Positions 32,364 to 40,468 of a stretch of 52,325 bases of DNA are shown one piece after another; position 1 is the first letter of the stretch; each line of letters begins with the position of its first letter. The stretch is from JBBTCJ01 sp038043285 (GTDB lineage: Bacteria > Planctomycetota > Phycisphaerae > UBA1845). Below the pieces are notes generated by a model, which saw nothing but the letters and a program-made list of their open reading frames with translations, was not told where the DNA came from and searched no databases. The translations under genes and the position numbers were made by a program. The stretch covers positions 1-52,325 of the forward strand of contig JBBTCJ010000056.1 in assembly GCA_038043285.1 (NCBI GenBank), in the 5' to 3' direction.

Positions 32364-34916
32364 CTACAGCTTGAACGCGCCGACCAACTCGCGTAGCTGT
32401 TGGGCCTGCCCCGACAACTCCTCCGACGAGCCGGACATTTCTTCCGCGGCGGAGGCATTATTCTCGGTGATTGCCGCCACGTTTTGTATGGCCGAACTGA
32501 CCTCCTTGGCCGTTTGGGCTTCCGAATCCGTAGCCTCGGCGATCTCGCCGATGCTCCGCGACGTCTGCTCCGCGCCCTCGATGATCTTTTGCAGGGCGGA
32601 CCCGACCTGCTTACTCAGCTCGGCGCCTTCCTTGACCCGCTCGGTGGACTCCTTGATGAGCGTGTTGATTTCCTTGGCTGCCTGGCTCGAACGCTCCGCC
32701 AATCGTCGAACTTCATCCGCGACGACCGCGAAGCCGGTTCCGTGTTCGCCGGCCCTCGCCGCCTCGATGGCGGCGTTGAGCGCCAGCAAGTTGGTCTGCG
32801 CCGCGATGTCCGAGATCACGTCGATGATCTCAACGATCTTGCTCGCGGACTTGTCGATGCGGGCCATCGCTTCGACGTTCTTGCCCACTGCCGTCCCGCC
32901 TTCCTGGGCGCGTTTCGTGGTCTCGGCCGCGAGCTTGCTCGCCTCGCGTGCGTTGGTCGCGATTCCTTCGATCATCTGGTTGAGCGCCTGGATCGAACCC
33001 GACATCTCCTCGACGGTCGCGGACTGCGTCTGCGCCCCGTCGGACAATGACGTCGATCCCTCGGAGACGACGCGGGCGGCTTCGGCGAACTGGGTGGCCG
33101 ACTGCACGATCTGGGTAATGACGCTCCGCAGACCCTCGACCATCTGCTCCAGACCCTCGCCGAGCTGTCCGATGGCGTCACTTCCCTTGACTGTGGCCTT
33201 GGTGCAGAGGTCGCCCGCCGCCGCCGCGCGCACGGTCTTCAGCAGCGCGTCGACCTTGGTTTGAAGTTCGTTGGCCCGCTGCTCAGCCTCCTGTTGCAGC
33301 TCGCGCTGCTTTTGTTGTGCCGCGATCTTGTCGGTCACCAACGACCAGGTGACCATCGGGCCGAGGTATTGACCCTTGTTGTCGTACACGGCTGACGCGG
33401 TAAGCTCGGCGGTTTCGTTGCCGATCTTGATTTGCGCCTCGTGCGGCAACTTTTTCGGATCGGCAAGAATGGATCGCTGTTGCGAGGGGTTCTTATGGAA
33501 GATGTCGATGCTCTGTCCCAGGACCGCATCCGCTTTGCAGGGAAGCAGGCTCTCCACCTGTTTGAACGTCTTCTTGCTGGCGGGGTTCAGGTAGGTGATC
33601 TTGAAGTCCCGGTCGGCGGCCATGATGTTGATCGGGGCGTTCTCGACCATCATCGCCTTGATCGCCGCCTCGCGCATGGCTTCGTCGATTTTGACCGCCA
33701 TCGAGTCGACTCCGCGGGCCAGCTTGCCCAACTCGTCGCCGCGCTGCGCGTCGAGCCCGCAGTCAGCCGCGCGGGTCTCGTACGCCCCGCCCCCGATCCG
33801 CTCGACCAACTCGGTCACCGCGTGCAGCGGGCGGGCGATCCCGCGCGTCGTCCGGACCGCGACGACGCCGCCGATCATCACCCCCGCAAACAGCAGCACC
33901 CAGATCGTCGTGCGCAGCGAACTCGCCTTGCTCATCACCTGCTTGACGTCGCCGGACAGGAGTTCCTTCTGGCTGTCAACCATGGATGTCAACTGCTCCA
34001 TGACCAGTTCCGCTGTGGGGGCGGCCTTCGTCGCCAGTAGGGCGTTGGCCAGGTTCCAGTCGTTGCCCGAACGAATCTCAATCATCTGCGTCTGCAACGG
34101 CCCAAGCTGCTCGCGCGACTTCTTGATCACCTCGTAGTTCTTTTGCTGCTCGGGAGTCATCATTTCGACTGCTCCGGAGAGCTCCCCGAAACGCCGATCG
34201 CACTTGGCGCCGAGTTCGTCGAATTGGGTCTTGAACTTGTCCTGTCCACTCAACTGGTACGCCCGCATGGAAGCCGCCGAAAGCGACGTCGCGCCCCGCA
34301 GTTCCGCGGCCGCCATGATCATCGCCCGCCGCTCCGGCGTGGCAGGTTGCTTAAGCTCCGCGTCAATTAGCTGCGTAGTGCTCTTGAAGATCGCGTCCAC
34401 CAGCGGCGCCGCCTGCTCGTTGAGAATCTTGTTCGCCGGCGTGTTCTCCGACGTGTTGGCGACGGCCTCAATCTCGTCCTGATAAGTCTTGAGATTGCCC
34501 AGCTCGTCCTCGATGATCTTCAGGCGTCGCCGGTTTTCCTCCACGGTCCAGTTCCGCGAGAGCTTGCGCAACGTCGCCAAGGAGGGTTCGATCTCCTTGC
34601 TCCAGGCCGCCGCCCGATGCTCCTTGAATCCTTCCTTCCCGAGAATGATCCACCCCCGCAGCGACGAAAGCGAATGGTGAACGCCGGTCTCCAGCGTCAA
34701 TCCCGCCTGCGCCGTCGGCGTCCGCACGTTGATCGCCTTGTCGGTCGTCTTCGTGAATGAGTTCACGCTCCACAGCGTGGTGACCACCGTGCAGCAGAGC
34801 AGCAGCACGACGGTTCCAAAGCCCAGGCAAAGCCTGAACCCAATCGAGCGATTCTCCAAGTTGAACAACCCGGGCCGGCCTTGGCGGACGGATGACGCTG
34901 CATTGTCAGGAAGCAT
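32364..34916 (-). CDS. Methyl-accepting chemotaxis protein with HAMP and PAS
   Basis: An 850-residue transmembrane chemoreceptor. The start at 34916 has AGGAG about 9 bases upstream; a longer frame reaches 35120 without support. TM1 lies at about residues 27-50, followed by a helical periplasmic sensor, TM2 (TTIWVLLFAGVMIGGVVAV, near residue 360) and a HAMP domain. Then comes a PAS domain (NIMAADRDFKITYLNPAS, SIDIFHKNPSQQR, GPMVTWSLVT). The MCP signalling hairpin IAAQTNLLALNAAIEAARAG is canonical. No CheR-binding pentapeptide is seen at the end (ELVGAFKL). It signals to CheA through CheW; CheA is outside the window. Confidence 0.93.
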   Translation of the reverse strand: MLPDNAASSVRQGRPGLFNLENRSIGFRLCLGFGTVVLLLCCTVVTTLWSVNSFTKTTDKAINVRTPTAQAGLTLETGVHHSLSSLRGWIILGKEGFKEHRAAAWSKEIEPSLATLRKLSRNWTVEENRRRLKIIEDELGNLKTYQDEIEAVANTSENTPANKILNEQAAPLVDAIFKSTTQLIDAELKQPATPERRAMIMAAAELRGATSLSAASMRAYQLSGQDKFKTQFDELGAKCDRRFGELSGAVEMMTPEQQKNYEVIKKSREQLGPLQTQMIEIRSGNDWNLANALLATKAAPTAELVMEQLTSMVDSQKELLSGDVKQVMSKASSLRTTIWVLLFAGVMIGGVVAVRTTRGIARPLHAVTELVERIGGGAYETRAADCGLDAQRGDELGKLARGVDSMAVKIDEAMREAAIKAMMVENAPINIMAADRDFKITYLNPASKKTFKQVESLLPCKADAVLGQSIDIFHKNPSQQRSILADPKKLPHEAQIKIGNETAELTASAVYDNKGQYLGPMVTWSLVTDKIAAQQKQRELQQEAEQRANELQTKVDALLKTVRAAAAGDLCTKATVKGSDAIGQLGEGLEQMVEGLRSVITQIVQSATQFAEAARVVSEGSTSLSDGAQTQSATVEEMSGSIQALNQMIEGIATNAREASKLAAETTKRAQEGGTAVGKNVEAMARIDKSASKIVEIIDVISDIAAQTNLLALNAAIEAARAGEHGTGFAVVADEVRRLAERSSQAAKEINTLIKESTERVKEGAELSKQVGSALQKIIEGAEQTSRSIGEIAEATDSEAQTAKEVSSAIQNVAAITENNASAAEEMSGSSEELSGQAQQLRELVGAFKL

Positions 34917-35158
34917 GAAACGGTTCTCCTGGTTCGAGATTGCCTCGGCGTTCATCAATGCCCGGCCGCCCACAAAGCTGCCGAGGTTGACGCGCGACGC
35001 CGCTGGTTCGTGAATCGCGCCTCCCCGGCCCGAAGAGATGCGCTCCACCGTCCCAGTAGCCTTCGCTCTCAAAAAACTCCACGGGGACGCGCCGGGTCCT
35101 TGCCCCGATCGCGTCTCCATGAAGACTTGACCATTCGTTGAACGGCGTTAGACCGTCC

Positions 35159-37282
35159 CTACACCTTGAACGATCCGACCAGGTCCTTCATCTGCTGCGC
35201 CTGACCGGACAGCTCCTCGGCTGAACCCGACATCTCCTCCGCCGCCGAGGCGTTGTTCTCGGTCACCGAGGCAATGCTCTGGACGCCCGTGTTGACCTCG
35301 TTGGCCGTCTGGGCCTGCTCCGTCGTCGCTTCCGCGATCTGGGAGATGCCCTTGGCGGTCCGCTCGACGCCCTCGATGATCTTCTGCAGCGCCGCCCCGG
35401 TCTGCTCGCTCAACTCCGCGCCTTCCTTCACCCGGTGCGTCGATTCCTTGATCAGCGTGTTGATCTCCTTGGCCGCCTGGCTCGATCGCTCCGCCAGCTT
35501 GCGGACTTCGTCGGCCACCACGGCGAATCCCAGACCGTGCTCGCCCGCCCGCGCCGCCTCGATCGCGGCGTTCAACGCCAACAAGTTCGTCTGCGACGCG
35601 ATCTCGGAAATCACCCCGATAATCTCGGCGATCTGCTCCGACGACTTGTCGATCAGCTTCATCGCCTCGACGTTCTTCGCTACCGCGTGCCCACCTTCCT
35701 CGGCCCGAGTGCTTGTATCCGTCGCGATTTGATTGAGTTCCTTAGCGTTCGTCGCCACACCCTCGATCATCTTGTTCAGCGCCTGGATCGAGCCTGACAT
35801 CTCCTCCACGCTGGCTGACTGCGACTGCGCGCCGTCCGACAGAGAAACCGATCCCTCGGAGACGACCCGAGCGCCCTCGGCGAACTGCTGGGCTGACTCG
35901 ACGATCTGGCTGATGACGCTCTTGAGGCCGTTGATCATCTGCTCCAGACCCTCGCCGAGTTGCCCGATGGCGTCGGCGCCCTTGACCGTGACGAGCGCGG
36001 TGAGGTCTCCGCCCGCCGCCGCCTTCACCGTCACCAGCAACTGGCTGACCTTGTCCTGCAACTCCTGGGCCTTGTCTTGGGCCTCTTTCTGCATCTGACG
36101 CTGTCGTTCCTCCATCGCCAACCGCTCGGTGATGTTCTCCCACGTCACCATCGGTCCCAGATAGTCGCCCTTCTTGTCGTAGATGGCGCTGACCAGCAGG
36201 TTGAGCGTGTTCTCGCCCAGCTTGATGTGTGCCGTGTGGGGGAAGGTCTTATAGTTGGCCAGGATCCTCCGCTGGTGCGTAGGATCCTTGTGGAAAATGT
36301 CCACGCTGCTGCCCACCACGCGATCCAGCGGAACCGGAAGAAGATGCGCCAGCGGCTGGAGCGACTTGACCGTCGCCGGGTTGGCGTAGGTGATCTTCAG
36401 GTCCTTGTCTGCGAGAATGATATTGATGGGCGCGTTGGTGATCATCGCGTCCATCTTCTGCGACTCAAACTCCGCCCGACGCTGCTCGGTCACCAGCTCC
36501 CAGGTCACCATCGTCCCGGTCATGTCCCCCTTGGCGTCACGGATCGCGCTCACCAGCAAGTCAAGCTTCTCCGGTCCGACCTGGATGTCCGCCCGATGCG
36601 GGTAGCTCTTGGGGTTTCCGAGAATCTGACGCTGGTACGCCGCGTTCTTGTGGAAAAAGTCGATGTTCTTGCCGACGATCTGATCCGGCGGGCAGGGAAG
36701 GTACTGCTGAACCTTCTTCAGCGTCTCCAGGCTGATGGGGTTCATGTAGGTGATGTTGTAGTCCTTGTCCGCGAGGATGACCGGCGTCGGAGAGTTGGCG
36801 ACCATCTGCTCCAATCGCTGCTGCTCCGCGTGGGCCTTCCTCGCCGCCGTGACCTCCTCCCAGTTGACCACTTGCCCGACGCACTCCCCCTCTTCGTCGA
36901 AGACGCCGTTGACCTCCAACGCCAGCGTCAGCGGACCAAGACGAATGTCGGTCTTGATCGGGAAGTTCTTCGGATTGGACAGCGTCTTGCGAATCTCCTT
37001 CGCCCGAGCGCCGTGAAAGCGGTCCAGCGATCCGCCCACCAGCTCGTCCACCGACAGGCCAAGCTCTTTCTCGATGATCTCTTCAACGCTCCGCAGCGTC
37101 TCCTCCGAACGCTCGTTCATGTAAACGAGGTTAAAGTCTGCGTCGCTGATCAACACGTTCGTCCCCACGCTGTTGACCACCGACTGCAGTCGCTCGAAGG
37201 CCCCCGCGGACTTGCCGTTCTCGCCGATGAACTCCCCAAATCGGTTCGCCGCCGCCGCCGTTTTCTTCATTGTCGTCGCCAT
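35159..37282 (-). CDS. Cytoplasmic methyl-accepting chemotaxis protein with three PAS domains
   Basis: A 707-residue receptor without transmembrane helices. Three PAS domains in series occupy about residues 32-140, 150-262 and 275-385. All share the pattern of the paralog: GSLDRFHGARAKEI, KNIDFFHKNAAYQR and SSVDIFHKDPTHQR, then a GxMVTWE strand. The signalling hairpin IASQTNLLALNAAIEAARAG follows. The C-terminus LVGSFKV matches the neighbour. A soluble receptor with PAS domains could sense internal redox, a flavin, heme or small molecule; no cofactor-binding residue is obvious. Start ATG 37282 follows GAGGAAGAG. Probably cotranscribed with cheW. Confidence 0.93.
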   Translation of the reverse strand: MATTMKKTAAAANRFGEFIGENGKSAGAFERLQSVVNSVGTNVLISDADFNLVYMNERSEETLRSVEEIIEKELGLSVDELVGGSLDRFHGARAKEIRKTLSNPKNFPIKTDIRLGPLTLALEVNGVFDEEGECVGQVVNWEEVTAARKAHAEQQRLEQMVANSPTPVILADKDYNITYMNPISLETLKKVQQYLPCPPDQIVGKNIDFFHKNAAYQRQILGNPKSYPHRADIQVGPEKLDLLVSAIRDAKGDMTGTMVTWELVTEQRRAEFESQKMDAMITNAPINIILADKDLKITYANPATVKSLQPLAHLLPVPLDRVVGSSVDIFHKDPTHQRRILANYKTFPHTAHIKLGENTLNLLVSAIYDKKGDYLGPMVTWENITERLAMEERQRQMQKEAQDKAQELQDKVSQLLVTVKAAAGGDLTALVTVKGADAIGQLGEGLEQMINGLKSVISQIVESAQQFAEGARVVSEGSVSLSDGAQSQSASVEEMSGSIQALNKMIEGVATNAKELNQIATDTSTRAEEGGHAVAKNVEAMKLIDKSSEQIAEIIGVISEIASQTNLLALNAAIEAARAGEHGLGFAVVADEVRKLAERSSQAAKEINTLIKESTHRVKEGAELSEQTGAALQKIIEGVERTAKGISQIAEATTEQAQTANEVNTGVQSIASVTENNASAAEEMSGSAEELSGQAQQMKDLVGSFKV

Positions 37283-37366
37283 GCTCTTCCTCGTCTTGAA
37301 AGGAGTCCTTTGTTCATGGATGGTCCGCGGACCGGCCCGACACCGCCCGCGACCGTAGTTTCCGTC

Positions 37367-37909
37367 TTAAGTCCCCGAATTCGAACTCTTCGCCAACATC
37401 GAAAACTCCTGACTGGACAACACGTTGTCCATGTTCAGGAGGATCATGATCTTCTCGCCGAGCTTCAGCAGCCCGTGGATGTACGCGCGATCCAGCCCGG
37501 TCAGCCCCGTCGGTGGCGGTTCAATCTGCCCCTTGTCCACCCGCAGAACCTGACTTACCGCGTCCACCACGATCCCGAACGTGCACTTGGCTGCGTTCAC
37601 CACGATGATCCGCGTCTGCTCCGTCGCCTCGCCCGCGGACAATCCGAACCGCTTGCGAAGATCGACGATCGGAATCACCTTTCCGCGCAGGTTGATCAGA
37701 CCCCGGATATAATCCGGAACCTCCGGAATCTGCGTGATGGCGCTGATCAGGATGATTTCCTGCACGCGCATGATGTCCAGCCCGTACTCCTCATTGGACA
37801 ACCGGAAGCTCACCACTTGCGAAAGCTCCTGGTTCTCCTGCCGTTCGCTCGAGCCCGTTCCCGGGTGATTCTTGCTTGGCGATTGCTCGATCGCTGCGGT
37901 CGTCGTCAT
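37367..37909 (-). CDS. cheW: CheW chemotaxis coupling protein
   Basis: A 180-residue coupling protein that links receptors to CheA. VVSFRLSNEEYGLDIMRVQEIIL, ITQIPEVPDYIRGLINLRGKVIPIVDLRKRFGL and VDAVSQVLRV are diagnostic. An N-terminal extension of about 30 polar residues precedes the domain. It is the first gene of a minus-strand group with two receptors (84 bases to the next). No CheA, CheY or CheB/R is seen in the window; the lone response regulator at 48384 lies 10 kb away. Confidence 0.95.
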   Translation of the reverse strand: MTTTAAIEQSPSKNHPGTGSSERQENQELSQVVSFRLSNEEYGLDIMRVQEIILISAITQIPEVPDYIRGLINLRGKVIPIVDLRKRFGLSAGEATEQTRIIVVNAAKCTFGIVVDAVSQVLRVDKGQIEPPPTGLTGLDRAYIHGLLKLGEKIMILLNMDNVLSSQEFSMLAKSSNSGT

Positions 37910-38053
37910 CGGCTTGCTCCGTCGTGAACGCCTCGATTGGCCCTTCTACAGGAAGAATCCCTGCCCGCGAGGCAAGTCTTGCATCGGGTTGATCCAACGT
38001 GCACTTGAAGATGTCCACCCGCAGTACTGCGCGGCGCCTAGGCGCGCCACGAC

Positions 38054-38077
38054 CGCTAACGCCACCCGGCGTTAGCG
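38054..38077. repeat. Perfect 10-bp palindrome in the cheW / ABC1 divergent region
   Basis: CGCTAACGCC and its exact complement GGCGTTAGCG are separated by ACCC. It stands in the 317-base region between divergent genes, about 150 bases upstream of the ABC1 start. The arms could be a dyad operator or a small REP-like element; the GC-rich loop and intergenic position favour a repeat. Nothing else in this region was recognised. Confidence 0.7.
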
Positions 38078-38226
38078 CGCCGCGTCCGCTCTCACGCTCC
38101 TTCGACCGCGGGCCGATATTCACGAGGCTCGGCGCCTTCCTGGGCATCCTCTTGGTTCGCCCCGCAGCCTCCCCTCCGGCGGCGGCCGGACAGGATTGGT
38201 CGGGCAGGCTTGGGAGCGATAACTCG

Positions 38227-39768
38227 ATGAACACCGGAACGCTCAGTCGAGGCATCCGTTACGCGGGCATGGCAGTCGATCTTGGCCGCATCGCGCGGAC
38301 CCACGACGAAACGGTTCGCGACAACGCCCGCCGACACCTCGCCCAGCGCATGGGCCGACTGCACGGCTTGCCCCAGAAGCTCGGCCAAATGCTCGCCATG
38401 TCCGACGACGCGGAGAAAGCCGATCCTTTCGCCGGCCTGGGAGAGCGTGCCGAACCGATCCCCTTCGACGTGGTGCGCCCCTTGCTGGAACGCGCGTGGG
38501 GCGAGCCGATCACGAAAGTCGTCCGGGCCATCGACGAGTCCGGCTTGGCGGCTTCCCTTGGCCAGGTGCACCGCGCGGCCCTCCTCGATGGAACCGAGGT
38601 CGCGGTGAAAGTCGCTTATCCGGGAATCCGCGAGGCCGTCGCCGCCGATCTCAAGATGTTGGGTTGGCTCTCGTCGCCGGTCGGCGATCTGCGAAGGGGC
38701 TTCGATCTCTCCGCCTATCGCGCGGAGATTGCCCGCGATCTCGACGAAGAACTTGACTATCTCCGCGAGCAGCAAAACCAGACGCGCTACGCAACCCTCG
38801 CCGCTCCCGACCACGTTGTCGTGCCGCGATGTTTCTCGCAGTGGTCCGGCTCCTCGGTTCTCGTCACCGCGTGGGAGGACGGGGACTCGCTGGAGAAGAC
38901 GATCAACTGGCCCGTGTCGGCACGCGAAGAACTGGCTCGAAGACTACTGGGCCATTTCCTGACCATGCTCTTCGATCACGGGTTGGTCCATGCTGATCCG
39001 CATCCTGGGAACTACCGCTTCCGCGACGACCGCGCCGCCGGACCGCGCCTCGTGCTCTACGACTTCGGTTCCCTGCTGGAGGTGTCACCGGTCGATCGTC
39101 TCGCCCTGCTTCGACTTATCCGCGAAAGCGCGCAATGCGTCGGCGATCCCCTCCCCTGGTTAATCAGCCTGGGGTTCAGCCCGGCGCTGTTGACGCCCAT
39201 CGCCGACAAGTTGCCGGCCGTTTGTAAAATCCTCTTCGAACCCTTCAGCCATCCCGGAAAGTTTGATCCGCGGTCCTGGCGGCGGCGTGAGCGAATGGAC
39301 GACGTTCTCGCGGACGGTCGCTGGAACTTCCGCATGGCCGGACCGGCCAGGCTCATCCTGCTCATGCGTGCATTCCGCGGCGTCCTCTTCTATCTCGACC
39401 GACTCCAGGCGCAGATCAGTTGGTCGCGAATCCTGGAACCGATCCTGCACCGCCACGCGACGGAATTGGACCGCCTCACACCGCCACCGACGGCAACCAC
39501 GGGCAGCGGCTTCGGTCTCCTGGCCAAACATCTCTGCATCGACGTCCGCCGCGACGGCAAGCGGACCGTCTTCCTGACGTTGCCGGCGGATGCTGTCGAC
39601 GACTTGGCCGAGGTCATGGGCGACGAGACGGCGGAACGAGTCTTAGCCCGCGGAATCGACTTGGACGCCATCGCCGCAAGCGCCCGCAGGCAAGGATACA
39701 AACCGATGACCTTGTTCGCCCTCGACGATCCGACCGACGCTAAATCTGTCCGCGTCTGGTTGGAGTGA
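38227..39768 (+). CDS. ABC1/UbiB-family atypical kinase
   Basis: A 513-residue member of the ABC1/ADCK/UbiB family. The KxGQ-type motif is PQKLGQML, then the Ala-rich loop LAASLGQVHRA, the ATP-binding Lys in VAVKVAYPG, and kinase motifs HADPHPGNY and YDFGS. The start follows GGGAG; a longer frame begins at 37999. In UbiB these proteins support ubiquinone biosynthesis as ATPases for lipid handling. Most Planctomycetota use menaquinone, so the role here is unknown. Some C-terminal sequence (about 420-513) lacks recognised motifs. Confidence 0.88.
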   Translation: MNTGTLSRGIRYAGMAVDLGRIARTHDETVRDNARRHLAQRMGRLHGLPQKLGQMLAMSDDAEKADPFAGLGERAEPIPFDVVRPLLERAWGEPITKVVRAIDESGLAASLGQVHRAALLDGTEVAVKVAYPGIREAVAADLKMLGWLSSPVGDLRRGFDLSAYRAEIARDLDEELDYLREQQNQTRYATLAAPDHVVVPRCFSQWSGSSVLVTAWEDGDSLEKTINWPVSAREELARRLLGHFLTMLFDHGLVHADPHPGNYRFRDDRAAGPRLVLYDFGSLLEVSPVDRLALLRLIRESAQCVGDPLPWLISLGFSPALLTPIADKLPAVCKILFEPFSHPGKFDPRSWRRRERMDDVLADGRWNFRMAGPARLILLMRAFRGVLFYLDRLQAQISWSRILEPILHRHATELDRLTPPPTATTGSGFGLLAKHLCIDVRRDGKRTVFLTLPADAVDDLAEVMGDETAERVLARGIDLDAIAASARRQGYKPMTLFALDDPTDAKSVRVWLE

Positions 39769-39829
39769 TCTTTGAGCCGCCGCCGGAAGTAGTGACCTGT
39801 CACAGCGTATTCTGCGAGTCGCCGAAGGG

Positions 39830-40052
39830 GATCAGAGCCGCGACCGTCAGGGAGCGGATGCCGTTTCGATCGGAACCGCGACAGGATGGAGCGGTCGCCG
39901 TTGTTCCCTACCGCGACCGATCAGAGCCGCGACCGTCAGGGAGCGGAGCCTTTTCTGCTTCTGATCCCTACCGCGACCGATCAGAGCCGCGACCGTCAGG
40001 GAGCGGAGCCTTTTCTGTTTCTGATCCCTACCGCGACCGTAAGGGAGCGGTC
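39830..40052 (+). repeat. REP-like array with a 60-bp period
   Basis: CCGCGACCGTCAGGGAGCGG occurs at about 39838, 39928 and 39988, with a variant (CCGCGACCGTAAGGGAGCGG) at 40031 and a more degenerate copy near 39876. Two consecutive 60-bp units (39907-39966 and 39967-40026) are almost identical. This is the same core as the RAYT-flanking repeat at 62-92, differing at one central base. No unique spacers, so it is not CRISPR. Confidence 0.85.
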
Positions 40053-40094
40053 ATCATCGACCCGCTGGTTACGGCGTGCTTACCAGTAGACCGC

Positions 40095-40150
40095 AAACAA
40101 AAACGTGACCCGTCGCGCCGATATTGGTCGCCGGGTCACGCTCTCGTTTT
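40095..40150 (-). terminator. Bidirectional-looking terminator after the small lipoprotein gene
   Basis: CGTGACCCG (40104-40112) pairs with CGGGTCACG (40132-40140), and further partial pairing is possible in the loop. A-rich sequence lies to the left (AAACAAAAAC, a T-run on the minus strand) and TTTT follows to the right at 40147-40150. It is best placed to end the minus-strand lipoprotein transcript and may also stop read-through from the left. Confidence 0.75.
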
Positions 40151-40180
40151 GAAAGACGACCGCCTTTTCGTCGCGGAGGG

Positions 40181-40363
40181 CTACTCGCCGGTGCCGTTCA
40201 CCCAGGCATCAACTGCCTCGGCCGTGGCGGCCTCGATGACCCCGGAAGTTCCGTCCAACATCGCGTCGCGCAGCGTCCGTGCAAGCTCGCCGGAGCAGGA
40301 CAGGTTGACGACGACCGGACCCGATACGCCCAGAATCAACAGCAAGGACTTGATACGCTTCAT
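40181..40363 (-). CDS. Small predicted lipoprotein or exported peptide
   Basis: A 60-residue protein. Start ATG 40363 with GGAG about 10 bases upstream; a longer frame begins at 40417. After MKRIKSLLLILGVSGPVV comes VVNLSCSG, a plausible but weak lipobox. The mature part is short and acidic (GVIEAATAEAVDAWVNGTGE). It follows the porin gene 105 bases downstream on the same strand and is followed by a clear terminator. Such tiny exported proteins downstream of porins are often overlooked. Function unknown. Confidence 0.6.
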   Translation of the reverse strand: MKRIKSLLLILGVSGPVVVNLSCSGELARTLRDAMLDGTSGVIEAATAEAVDAWVNGTGE

Positions 40364-40468
40364 GGATGGTTTCTCCGTTTGTATGGTCTGCTGGATCAAC
40401 GTTTCTTGCATGGTCAAACGCCTCGGTCGGGTCGTTTCCGCCGACCCGCGCCGTTAACGCTCCGCCGG

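Noticed and set aside
35960..37927. 655-codon plus-strand open frame
   Set aside because: Antisense to the second chemoreceptor and cheW; the composition is Arg/His/Asp-rich noise.
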